The translations under genes were made by a program, and so were the position numbers. A stretch of 64,000 bases of DNA from a virus: positions 7,080 to 71,079 of the IMG/VR virus record IMGVR_UViG_3300030060_000981; one strand, 5' to 3'. This document shows, one piece after another, positions 50,824 to 57,035 of the stretch; the first letter of the stretch is position 1; the number at the start of each line of letters is the position of its first letter. The notes under the pieces were generated by a model. It was not told where the DNA came from. It made no database searches and saw nothing but the letters and a program-made list of their open reading frames with translations.

Positions 50824-51378
50824 TTAGAAATCCAAGTAAGATTGATCTGCTTGATTGTAAAATACAGATAGATTTGTAGGTGGTAGAGTAACACTTATTT
50901 CAGGTAAATTACACTCATAGTAATCACCTTCATTCAGTCTAATCATAGCACCATCCGCACCTTCTGTATATAAACTTCTTGCGTGTTCATCATTAACAAC
51001 CACAACTCTTCGTGCTGTTAAATCTATAACAAGCAAGTAATCGTATGTACTAATTTGTTTAAAGTCCTCTACTGTTTTAGTCTCACTAAGAAAAGATTTA
51101 ACCTTAAACTTCTTAGTTGCTTTAGGATCTTTCCTCTTATAGAATAAGTTCTTACCCATCTTTAACTCTACTTTCTTATCATCAAATAAGAAATCGTATC
51201 CATTCTTATCAACTCGTTCCAAATTAGAGAACTTATCTATAGCTTTCTCTACCATAGTTGCCCTTGCAAAGTTATCAGCATTTGATGTAAATCCTTTATC
51301 TGAGTATAAAGAATCAACTACACCAAATACCTTGTTCCAATTAACATTTTGCTCTAGATGTTGTGTAAATGTATTCAT
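50824..51378 (-). CDS. PD-(D/E)XK-like nuclease, predicted
   Basis: This 184-residue protein shows a restriction-endonuclease-like core. It has a helix with Glu44 (TMVEKAIDKF), then GYDFLFDDKKVELKMGK with Asp62, Glu71 and Lys73 (D-x8-E-x-K), then a basic loop and a beta strand (STYDYLLVIDLTARRVVVV). These are the usual three catalytic residues of the fold. The length fits a stand-alone nuclease. It overlaps the ligase-like gene by 4 bp. DNA end processing or a restriction role are alternatives; the call is from motif only. Confidence 0.62.
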   Translation of the reverse strand: MNTFTQHLEQNVNWNKVFGVVDSLYSDKGFTSNADNFARATMVEKAIDKFSNLERVDKNGYDFLFDDKKVELKMGKNLFYKRKDPKATKKFKVKSFLSETKTVEDFKQISTYDYLLVIDLTARRVVVVNDEHARSLYTEGADGAMIRLNEGDYYECNLPEISVTLPPTNLSVFYNQADQSYLDF

Positions 51379-52274
51379 GGTCTTTGAATTAGAAAGTTTG
51401 CTCTAGAAAATACATCCCTATCTACAATCTTATATGAACCAAATTCGTTGTGAAGAACATAACCTTCATGCCCAACATCTTCACCATTGATATAACATTC
51501 TACATTATCTTCAACCATAATGTAATCTAACATCTGCATCTTGATTGTTGATACTAACTTCCACAATCTGAGGACATTTATATCAACATGATTGTAATCT
51601 GCGAGTGCGTGTAATACTAGATCATCTAATTCTACACCCTCTTTGATACATCTATTAAGATGTTTCTTAACTCGTGCAACAATAGTTCTATCGGGGAACT
51701 CACATAGTGTTGCAATCTGCTTTGCAAAGTTACATTTAGTGGTGATACTATCAACATCTAAATCTATCTCTGCTTCTGGTTCTATCCATTTAACATACTC
51801 ATTGTCTGCCCAATTAAACTCAAAAGGTTTAACAACTGCGTTCCTCAAATCATTATGTGCCTCATAATAAGTATGTGGTGCAATAATAATAGGTTGATCA
51901 ATAACTTTACTGAAAGCGTATGCAATTAGGTTGGGTTGATATACATTATCACCACCAAATCCTATAAAGTCACCTTGATAAATGCCATCCAAAAATGGTA
52001 AATTGTCATAACATTCATGTAGAATTCTTGCTACTTTACCAGAGTGGTTAGTATCAATATCCTCATGCGATTCATTGATCTTAATTTTAACTTTGTTGAA
52101 TACAGATTTAGTACCAACAAAGAAATTGCCAGTGGCAGGATTAGTACCCCAAACTATTGCTGGAGAACCATCAATCTTAACTGATATTTTAGAATCAGCA
52201 GTGAACCAGTTTAATACACTTAGATCACCACTTAATACCAAATCTTCAGGGTGTTCCATGTGTGTGTTTTTCAT
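51375..52274 (-). CDS. Ligase-like nucleotidyltransferase (DUF6267-type), predicted
   Basis: This 299-residue protein has marks of the covalent nucleotidyltransferase (ATP-dependent ligase/capping) fold. K33-x-D-G sits in SVKIDGSPAIVWG as motif I, FVGTKSVFNK may be motif III, HEGYVLH near residue 270 motif IV, and YKIVDRDVF motif V with its Lys. I recall similar proteins in marine T4-like phages, often labelled DUF6267. Nothing after motif V suggests an OB domain. It begins about at the predicted transcription start, so it may be leaderless, or use MEHPED at 52259. Confidence 0.72.
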   Translation of the reverse strand: MKNTHMEHPEDLVLSGDLSVLNWFTADSKISVKIDGSPAIVWGTNPATGNFFVGTKSVFNKVKIKINESHEDIDTNHSGKVARILHECYDNLPFLDGIYQGDFIGFGGDNVYQPNLIAYAFSKVIDQPIIIAPHTYYEAHNDLRNAVVKPFEFNWADNEYVKWIEPEAEIDLDVDSITTKCNFAKQIATLCEFPDRTIVARVKKHLNRCIKEGVELDDLVLHALADYNHVDINVLRLWKLVSTIKMQMLDYIMVEDNVECYINGEDVGHEGYVLHNEFGSYKIVDRDVFSRANFLIQRP

Positions 52275-52280
52275 ACTATT

Positions 52281-52339
52281 ATTATAAACTAAAAAACCCC
52301 CGAATGGGGGTTGTGTGTGCCAGTTCTAAAACTGGTTGT
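52281..52339 (-). promoter_or_regulatory. Palindrome-class promoter F
   Basis: The 24-bp palindrome lies at 52316-52339 and TATAAT at 52281-52286, 29 bp below it. A terminator for the upstream gene lies between them, and its CCCCCA arm occupies the -35 position. The palindrome contains the stop codon of the 89-residue gene. It drives the ligase-like/nuclease-like/HEXXH operon. Confidence 0.72.
52291..52312 (-). terminator. Rho-independent terminator
   Basis: On the minus strand AACCCCC and GGGGGTT form a 7-bp stem with a 4-nt loop, followed by TTTTTT. It ends the transcript of the 89-residue basic protein and sits inside promoter F. Confidence 0.92.
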
Positions 52340-52595
52340 TGATAAGTCTTTTTGTGAAATCTTCAAGATATAATAGAGGGAGTAAGATTAACTCTAGTCC
52401 ATCTAATTCTCTTACAGATCTTCTTACTTTCTTTTCAACATTTTTAACTGGTGTTTCTGTCACTTTAACTGCCTCAATCTGTGTAATCTTATTTACACTT
52501 TTTGCTGGAGTTACAGTGGTTTTCTTAACAACAGTTCTAGGTGTTTTCTTAGCAGTTGTAGATTTAACTGCTGAAGTTCTTCTCCTAGTTGCCAT
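52326..52595 (-). CDS. 89-residue basic Lys/Thr/Val-rich protein (histone H1-like tail)
   Basis: The first 60 residues are low-complexity and strongly basic (MATRRRTSAVKSTTAKKTPR, then TVVKKTTVTPAKS). They resemble the Ala/Lys/Pro tails of H1-like or nucleoid proteins. The last 30 form a hydrophobic helix (GLELILLPLLYLEDF). The start MATRRR was chosen over an upstream TTG. It has its own palindromic promoter B about 260 nt upstream and its own terminator. A DNA-binding or packaging role is inferred from composition. Confidence 0.72.
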   Translation of the reverse strand: MATRRRTSAVKSTTAKKTPRTVVKKTTVTPAKSVNKITQIEAVKVTETPVKNVEKKVRRSVRELDGLELILLPLLYLEDFTKRLINNQF

Positions 52596-52856
52596 AAGTA
52601 ACAAAAATGCAAGTGTGTAATGTGGGACTTACAGGACGTAATTTCTCTGCTGAACAGAGACAACCATAGATCCTTGCCCAAATGGTGAGGGAAAACAAAA
52701 CTGAGGGGAAGTCAATTACCTCAACAGTCATTTCTCTGCTTCTTATCATCTATCCTAACGGTATTTTTTACGATATGCGTGATGCAGTGACCAACCGTAA
52801 CATAATTAAGATGAATGTCAGAGTAGTTGAGAACCTCGTTTGTTTTCCACATTTAT
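52596..52856 (-). other. Long 5' leader of the basic-protein gene
   Basis: About 250 nt separate promoter B from the ATG at 52595. The region has a near-identical direct repeat (AGCAGAGAAAT(G/T)AC, around 52654 and 52735). It also has a perfect hairpin TCTCTG-TTCAG-CAGAGA and a TGAGG/CCTCA hairpin. A 54-codon frame (52585-52749) with AGGA upstream is present, but its composition (Cys, Trp, Arg, Pro) is unlike its neighbours. I read this as a structured leader rather than a gene; a leader peptide is possible. Confidence 0.5.
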
Positions 52857-52915
52857 ATAATACATGATTTTGGTGGCAGTGGGGTAAAGCGTGTGCCACT
52901 TTGTTGACTGTCCTA
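52857..52915 (-). promoter_or_regulatory. Palindrome-class promoter B
   Basis: The 24-bp palindrome lies at 52892-52915 and TATTAT at 52857-52862, 29 bp below it, with ACCCCA at -35. Its palindrome overlaps the stop codon at 52913-52915. From palindrome to -10 it closely matches promoter A. Confidence 0.75.
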
Positions 52916-53251
52916 ATAGTCAGGATGTCTTCCCTCTTGCGATTTATAACCATCTGCCATATTATATTCTCTTCTATTCTTTACATATTCCAACTCATTC
53001 CAGTTCTCTTTATTACATATTAGCAAGCAATGTATGTTCTTATGTCTCATTGGTTTACCAGAAGTATAAACACAATCTTTCTTTGGATATACATGAATCT
53101 CTATAGTTATATACTGTGAAATTGAGTTCCACCCTTGCTTTATACGCTTTTCATTATCTACAGGTTCACCCTTAAAATATACCCACCCCTCGTCTATATC
53201 TCCATTTGGTTTTCTCCAAATAACATAATCATCAACTTTTGGTTCATACAT
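52913..53251 (-). CDS. Conserved hypothetical protein, 112 residues (MYEPKVDDYV)
   Basis: The protein starts MYEPKVDDYVIWRKPNGDID and continues EGWVYFKGEPVDN and YITIEIHVYPKKDC. It then has basic and Cys/His-rich residues (MRHKNIHCLLIC) and a WNELEYVKNRRE segment. I recall this as a widely shared short protein of marine T4-like phages (KV-x-DYV-x-W, EGWVYFK, ITIE). It has an SH3-like beta start. The ATG at 53251 replaces a TTG frame; no Shine-Dalgarno is clear. Confidence 0.78.
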   Translation of the reverse strand: MYEPKVDDYVIWRKPNGDIDEGWVYFKGEPVDNEKRIKQGWNSISQYITIEIHVYPKKDCVYTSGKPMRHKNIHCLLICNKENWNELEYVKNRREYNMADGYKSQEGRHPDY

Positions 53252-53273
53252 TAGTATCAATTAGTAGGGTGAA

Positions 53274-53438
53274 TTAGTCTTCAATAATATACTCGTGTTC
53301 TTCAAACCATGAGTATAGGTTTAAAGATAAACTGAAACTATCTTCATCATTAATATTATATTCTTCAACCAACTGGTCAACCATACGTTCAATATCTGAT
53401 GTTTTTATACTCTTCACATTGAAAGATCGTGTACTCAT
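53274..53438 (-). CDS. 54-residue acidic hypothetical protein
   Basis: The frame MSTRSFNVKSIKTSDIERMV is followed by DQLVEEYNINDEDSFSLSLN and LYSWFEEHEYIIED. It is helical and acidic, with a pattern typical of short regulators. It lies 22 bp before the next gene and 12 bp after the one before it. No family is recognised. Confidence 0.62.
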   Translation of the reverse strand: MSTRSFNVKSIKTSDIERMVDQLVEEYNINDEDSFSLSLNLYSWFEEHEYIIED

Positions 53439-53450
53439 TGTTATATATTA

Positions 53451-53645
53451 TCAGTAGAATCTTTCATAATCATCACTAACTTGTACTTCAATAGTATCAA
53501 AGATTCTATTCAATGATCTAGCAAAAGTTCTATATCCAGATCCAACATATAATTGACCAGCAACTACAGAGAAGGTTGCAATTCCCCAGAATAAGTAATA
53601 GAATCTTGACTTAACTTGATTTCTTATTTTGTCTTTAGTAATCAT
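53451..53645 (-). CDS. Small membrane protein, 64 residues (SRFYYLFWGIATFSVVAG)
   Basis: A basic N-terminus (MITKDKIRNQVKSR) is followed by one membrane span (FYYLFWGIATFSVVAGQLYV) and a short soluble C-terminus. I recall the same span motif in short proteins of several marine T4-like phages; function is unknown. It is the first minus-strand gene after the divergent gap at 53646-53740. A TTGTCA-N17-TTACAT pair in that gap may be its promoter. Confidence 0.78.
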   Translation of the reverse strand: MITKDKIRNQVKSRFYYLFWGIATFSVVAGQLYVGSGYRTFARSLNRIFDTIEVQVSDDYERFY

Positions 53646-53684
53646 AATCTTTGTTGCGAAGTATGTAATAATTGTCAGTAATTG

Positions 53685-53713
53685 ATGACAAAATGAATAA
53701 ATAGTGGTATATT
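53685..53713 (+). promoter_or_regulatory. Plus-strand promoter of the 57-residue gene
   Basis: ATGACA (53685-53690), a 17-bp spacer and TATATT (53708-53713) form a fair sigma-70 site, 28 bp before the plus-strand ATG. Confidence 0.6.
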
Positions 53714-53740
53714 ATGAATTAAATTCAATCGGAGTTTAAA

Positions 53741-53914
53741 ATGCACAACTTAATGTCACATAATCAGTTAGAAGGTTGGAGATCTAATGTTACTCAATTA
53801 GAGGAGACAACAGATTACCAGAATCAGTTACTCAATGATTACTTTAATTGTCTCATTGAATGTGAAGATGATCAATCAAGTTGCAAACGAGTCTGCAAGG
53901 ATATGCTCACTTAA
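53741..53914 (+). CDS. 57-residue plus-strand hypothetical protein with four cysteines
   Basis: The frame MHNLMSHNQLEGWRSNVTQL is followed by EETTDYQNQLLNDYFNCLIE and CEDDQSSCKRVCKDMLT. Four Cys lie within 18 residues (C-x4-C-x6-C-x3-C), which could bind a metal or form a disulphide hairpin. GGAG lies 7 bp before the ATG, a promoter 28 bp upstream and a terminator 28 bp after the stop. It is a complete single-gene unit facing all others. Confidence 0.82.
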   Translation: MHNLMSHNQLEGWRSNVTQLEETTDYQNQLLNDYFNCLIECEDDQSSCKRVCKDMLT

Positions 53915-53941
53915 CGAATGAATCAAATTAAATATACCAAC

Positions 53942-53967
53942 AACCCTCTATGAAAATAGGGGGTTTT
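53942..53967 (+). terminator. Rho-independent terminator of the plus-strand gene
   Basis: AACCCTCTA and TAGGGGGTT form a 9-bp stem (one G-T pair) with a 6-nt loop, followed by TTTTATATT. It lies between two convergent genes and may also help stop the minus-strand methyltransferase transcript. Confidence 0.85.
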
Positions 53968-53982
53968 ATATTGCATAGTATA

Positions 53983-54900
53983 TCACAAAAGCTTTGTAAT
54001 ATCAACTGGTACACGTTCACCTATTAACTTATTGTAATCTTCATGCAGTTCACATCCAATATAATACCGACCCAAACTCCTTGCTACTGCTGCGGTTGTG
54101 CCACTTCCCATAAATGGATCAAGCACAATATCATTCTTCTCACTACCTGCTAATATACATGGTTTAATTAACTCTTCAGGATAAGTTGCAAAATGAGCAC
54201 CTTTATATGGTTTCTTGTTTATACTCCATACACTACGTTTATTCCTCTTTGAGTATGATTTAGTGAGTCCAGAATGAGGTTGTAAACCTGTACCTTCATT
54301 GTGATATTTGCCGTTAGTTCTATCTCTTGTACCCCAATCTTGTGCTGGTTCTTTTATACTTTCATTGTCATAATAATAATATTTACTCTTACTTAAGAGG
54401 AAGATATATTCATGTGATTTAGTACATCTATCCTTCACACTTTCTGGCATTGGGTTAGGTTTATGCCATATAATATCTTGTCTTAAATACCATCCATCTG
54501 CTCTTAATGCAAATGCTAACATCCAAGGTATTCCAATTAAATCTTTATCTTTATATCCTACAAGTTTATTACTCCTACGAGGTGTAGTCTTTGGTAGATC
54601 TTGTCTACTATTTGTAAATGTTTGTTTAGGTATGCAACCATCTTTCCTATAATTATAATAACTATCACCAATATTCAACCACAATGTACCATCATCAGTA
54701 AGACAATCTCTTACTAACCTGAATACATTTACCATCTCTTCAATATATTCTTCTGGTGATTGTTCCTGTCCTATTTGATTATCCTCACCACCATAATCAC
54801 GAAGACCATAGTAAGGTGGAGATGTCACACAGCACCTAGCTTTTTCATCGAATTGTTTAAGTGTCTCTCGACAATCACCAAATAGTATTGTATCCTTCAT
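53983..54900 (-). CDS. DNA methyltransferase (beta class, TSPPY)
   Basis: This 305-residue S-adenosylmethionine-dependent DNA methyltransferase carries catalytic motif IV TSPPY at 26-30. AdoMet motif I (DPFMGSGTT) is near the C-terminus at about 261-269. This order (IV before I) marks the beta class. SPPY occurs in N4-cytosine and some N6-adenine enzymes, so the base is undecided. Motifs such as GTLWLNIGDSY and RQDIIWHKPNPMPES fit the family. It is coupled to the helicase by ATGA. The target site is unknown. Protection of phage DNA from host restriction is the usual role. Confidence 0.93.
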   Translation of the reverse strand: MKDTILFGDCRETLKQFDEKARCCVTSPPYYGLRDYGGEDNQIGQEQSPEEYIEEMVNVFRLVRDCLTDDGTLWLNIGDSYYNYRKDGCIPKQTFTNSRQDLPKTTPRRSNKLVGYKDKDLIGIPWMLAFALRADGWYLRQDIIWHKPNPMPESVKDRCTKSHEYIFLLSKSKYYYYDNESIKEPAQDWGTRDRTNGKYHNEGTGLQPHSGLTKSYSKRNKRSVWSINKKPYKGAHFATYPEELIKPCILAGSEKNDIVLDPFMGSGTTAAVARSLGRYYIGCELHEDYNKLIGERVPVDITKLL

Positions 54901-56069
54901 CGTGTAATTACAGAAATTGCTGGTTCACCCTGATTGAAAATAGTATCAACAACTGCCTCAACTTTGCGTGATGTAGATATACCAACTCTATCATATACTG
55001 GTACAGAAATCAACCCATAAGTCTTAGTATCATTTCCCTTTCTTATTACTCTACCAATAGTTTGACTGATACCAATGTAATCCATGTTTCTTAAGAATAC
55101 TGCTGCTTCTAATCCTTTGACATTGATGCCCTCAGATAATATACTATGATGTAATACAACGAACTTCTTAGTATCATCATTACCCCACTCATTAAGTGTA
55201 GTAAAGAACTCATCACGATCTACTTTCTTACCATTGATAACACCACCAGTTTTAGCAGTTATATACATCCAGTCATAACCACGAGCATTAAGTTCAATGC
55301 AGAAGTCAGATTGAGATACTAGATTAACAATCTGTTTGGTAGATCTAGCACAGACTAATACTTTATCAATATCAATATCATCTATAGTTGATATAACATG
55401 GTCACAATCATGCTCATGTTTGAATCTACTATCTTCTACTACATCTATCTTCTTGATCTTAACTTTAGGTGGTAATATATGTCCTTCATCTACCAACTGA
55501 GGTGCTGGTACGTTGACTATAACTTTACCATAGATGTCCTCATCATTCATCCCTATCTTAAAAGGAGTCTTAGAATGTTTGGGTGTAGCAGTAAAGAAAT
55601 AGCAACGATTAGCATACATTGAAAAGAACTCAGTTGGTTCAACAAAGTTCTTCTGAACACTATTATGTGCTTCATCGAAGTATATTGCATCCACCTGAAT
55701 ATTACTTTCTTGTACTCTATGTAATGAATGATATGTTGTGAATATCAATACATTATCTGTATTATTATTAACCCAATAATCTATCTCGTCTGCTTTAGTT
55801 GTGCTTTTGTGATGTGTCTCTCCTGAGTGAACATGAAGTACATCTACATTATCAATTAGTTCTAAGAAATCTTCACATAATTGCTGTGCTAATAGTATGC
55901 GAGGTGCAACAATTACAATAGTCTTAGGTAAACTACTTGCAAATTGTATCTTAGCATCCTCAATCATACACATTGTTTTACCACCACCAGTGGGAACAAT
56001 CACCTGACCTTTAGATTGTAACTGCATTACATCTAAAGCATCCTGTTGATGTAATCGTAGTTTAATCAA
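54897..56069 (-). CDS. SF2 helicase (DEAH-type), coupled to the methyltransferase
   Basis: This 390-residue two-domain ATPase shows a Q-like LRLHQQDAL, Walker A PTGGGKT at 26-32, DEAH at 132-135, TATP at 160-163, and motif VI QTIGRVIRKG in the second domain. It resembles the helicase part of restriction subunits and the UvsW/RecG-like helicases of phages. No nuclease domain is attached. The start is TTG (56069), as no in-frame ATG precedes the Q motif. A three-codon frame ATG-TAT-TGA overlaps this TTG, so start-stop control is possible. It sits behind promoter G. Confidence 0.92.
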   Translation of the reverse strand: MIKLRLHQQDALDVMQLQSKGQVIVPTGGGKTMCMIEDAKIQFASSLPKTIVIVAPRILLAQQLCEDFLELIDNVDVLHVHSGETHHKSTTKADEIDYWVNNNTDNVLIFTTYHSLHRVQESNIQVDAIYFDEAHNSVQKNFVEPTEFFSMYANRCYFFTATPKHSKTPFKIGMNDEDIYGKVIVNVPAPQLVDEGHILPPKVKIKKIDVVEDSRFKHEHDCDHVISTIDDIDIDKVLVCARSTKQIVNLVSQSDFCIELNARGYDWMYITAKTGGVINGKKVDRDEFFTTLNEWGNDDTKKFVVLHHSILSEGINVKGLEAAVFLRNMDYIGISQTIGRVIRKGNDTKTYGLISVPVYDRVGISTSRKVEAVVDTIFNQGEPAISVITR

Positions 56070-56092
56070 TACATTTAATTCTCAATACATGT

Positions 56093-56150
56093 ATTATAAC
56101 AGAAAATCTTGGATTATGAAAGAGCGTGTGACAGTTCTCGAAGTGCCACC
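56093..56150 (-). promoter_or_regulatory. Palindrome-class promoter G
   Basis: The palindrome lies at 56127-56150 and an extended TGTTATAAT (TATAAT at 56093-56098) 28 bp below it. This copy is the least symmetric (left half GGTGGCACT). There is no CCCC box; TTTCAT is at -35. It drives the helicase-methyltransferase pair. Confidence 0.7.
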
Positions 56151-56335
56151 ATCTTAGTGAACAGTCCTTCCATATTATAAAATAACTTATAATTCTCTGT
56201 TGTAACGTAATGACCCATGATGTCATTACCATCACAATGCCATCCGTATGCTTGAACCTGTTCCTCTATACCATCTATTCTCATTTTCTTACTACCGTCT
56301 AAGTAAGAATGGTATCGTTCGTCTAAGTTAATCAT
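56114..56335 (-). CDS. 73-residue hypothetical protein
   Basis: The frame MINLDERYHSYLDGSKKMRI is followed by DGIEEQVQAYGWHCDGNDIM and GHYVTTENYKLFYNM. It is an alpha/beta mixture with His and Cys but no catalytic motif. The end (VALRELSHALS) is encoded across palindrome G. A TATAAT with extended TG lies 25-30 bp upstream without a palindrome. Confidence 0.66.
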   Translation of the reverse strand: MINLDERYHSYLDGSKKMRIDGIEEQVQAYGWHCDGNDIMGHYVTTENYKLFYNMEGLFTKMVALRELSHALS

Positions 56336-56359
56336 AGTTCTATGGTGGAGTGTGTTGAT

Positions 56360-56368
56360 ATTATAACA
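56360..56368 (-). promoter_or_regulatory. Extended -10 promoter
   Basis: The minus strand reads TGTTATAAT with no recognisable -35, 25 bp upstream of the 73-residue gene. It may also serve no purpose, as TATAAT is frequent in AT-rich DNA. Confidence 0.35.
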
Positions 56369-56419
56369 TAAGATATGTATTATATCTATAAACTTAATTA
56401 TCTCTTTAGACTTGAGTAA

Positions 56420-56632
56420 TCATTCGATATATTTACGAGGGTTGTGCATCTTCTTAGTCATATCAACAACATAGTCTCTAATTTCCATCAACTCGTCATA
56501 ACATTGTTGGTTATGAGCGCATGATCTGAGATGATTATCAGGTTTCAACAACGATTCTAAAAAAATAGAATGTGCAGCATCCCACTTCTCAAACGAAGTC
56601 AGTTTCTTTTCTAATGTGTTTTGATCCTTCAT
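56420..56632 (-). CDS. 70-residue helical hypothetical protein
   Basis: The frame MKDQNTLEKKLTSFEKWDAA is followed by HSIFLESLLKPDNHLRSCAH and NQQCYDELMEIRDYVVDMTK. It is all helix, with a CAHNQQC segment that could bind metal. It lies 22 bp after the stop of the preceding gene, in the E-promoter unit. Confidence 0.7.
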   Translation of the reverse strand: MKDQNTLEKKLTSFEKWDAAHSIFLESLLKPDNHLRSCAHNQQCYDELMEIRDYVVDMTKKMHNPRKYIE

Positions 56633-56654
56633 GTGATTCAGAATGTAAGTTTAG

Positions 56655-56849
56655 TTATTTAACAACTTCCCAGTTGTCATCTCCACTCTCAAAGATCTCG
56701 AAAGAATACCTACGAGATATAGATGCAAGCACAACCTTACCATGCTCACGCTTTACTACACGACATGAATGTAGACGATCCATGTCATTATTAAACCTAT
56801 CCTCTGCAACAGGAGACTTGGGTTTAACACATAAAAATTCTGATTTCAT
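56655..56849 (-). CDS. Conserved hypothetical protein, 64 residues (MKSEFLCV)
   Basis: The chosen start MKSEFLCVKPKSPVAEDRFN is followed by NDMDRLHSCRVVKREHGKVV and ISRRYSFEIFESGDDNWEVV. I recall this short family (MKSEFLCV-x-PK, LHSCR, DDNWE) from many marine T4-like phages, with no known function. A longer upstream start has no support. A 16-codon frame ends at TGATG on this start, so a leader peptide is possible. It is the first gene behind promoter E, with a leader of about 120 nt. Confidence 0.8.
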   Translation of the reverse strand: MKSEFLCVKPKSPVAEDRFNNDMDRLHSCRVVKREHGKVVLASISRRYSFEIFESGDDNWEVVK

Positions 56850-56977
56850 CAATAAACGAATGTAATGGCGGACTGAGTTAGACGTACACCCCAATTCATA
56901 AAAATGAGGAACGTGGTGACAAATAGTAGTTTGTCCGATAACGAATATTTCATCAATGGAAATTATTTGATGGACTT

Positions 56978-57035
56978 ATTATAACACAGATATTGCCGAG
57001 TTAACGAATGGTGTGACAGTTCTTAAACTGTCCTA
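56978..57035 (-). promoter_or_regulatory. Palindrome-class promoter E
   Basis: The palindrome lies at 57012-57035 and TATAAT at 56978-56983, 28 bp below it. Its far edge overlaps the stop codon of the 898-residue fibre gene (57033-57035). There is no CCCC box. Confidence 0.75.

Noticed and set aside
52682-52867. 61-codon plus-strand frame in the leader before the basic protein
   Set aside because: There is no Shine-Dalgarno or plus-strand promoter, and it runs against the palindrome-B transcript.
57012-57035. Palindrome as a CRP/NtcA-type host site
   Set aside because: CRP has TGTGA-N6-TCACA and NtcA GTA-N8-TAC; here the half-sites and the 6-bp spacer between 9-bp arms differ.
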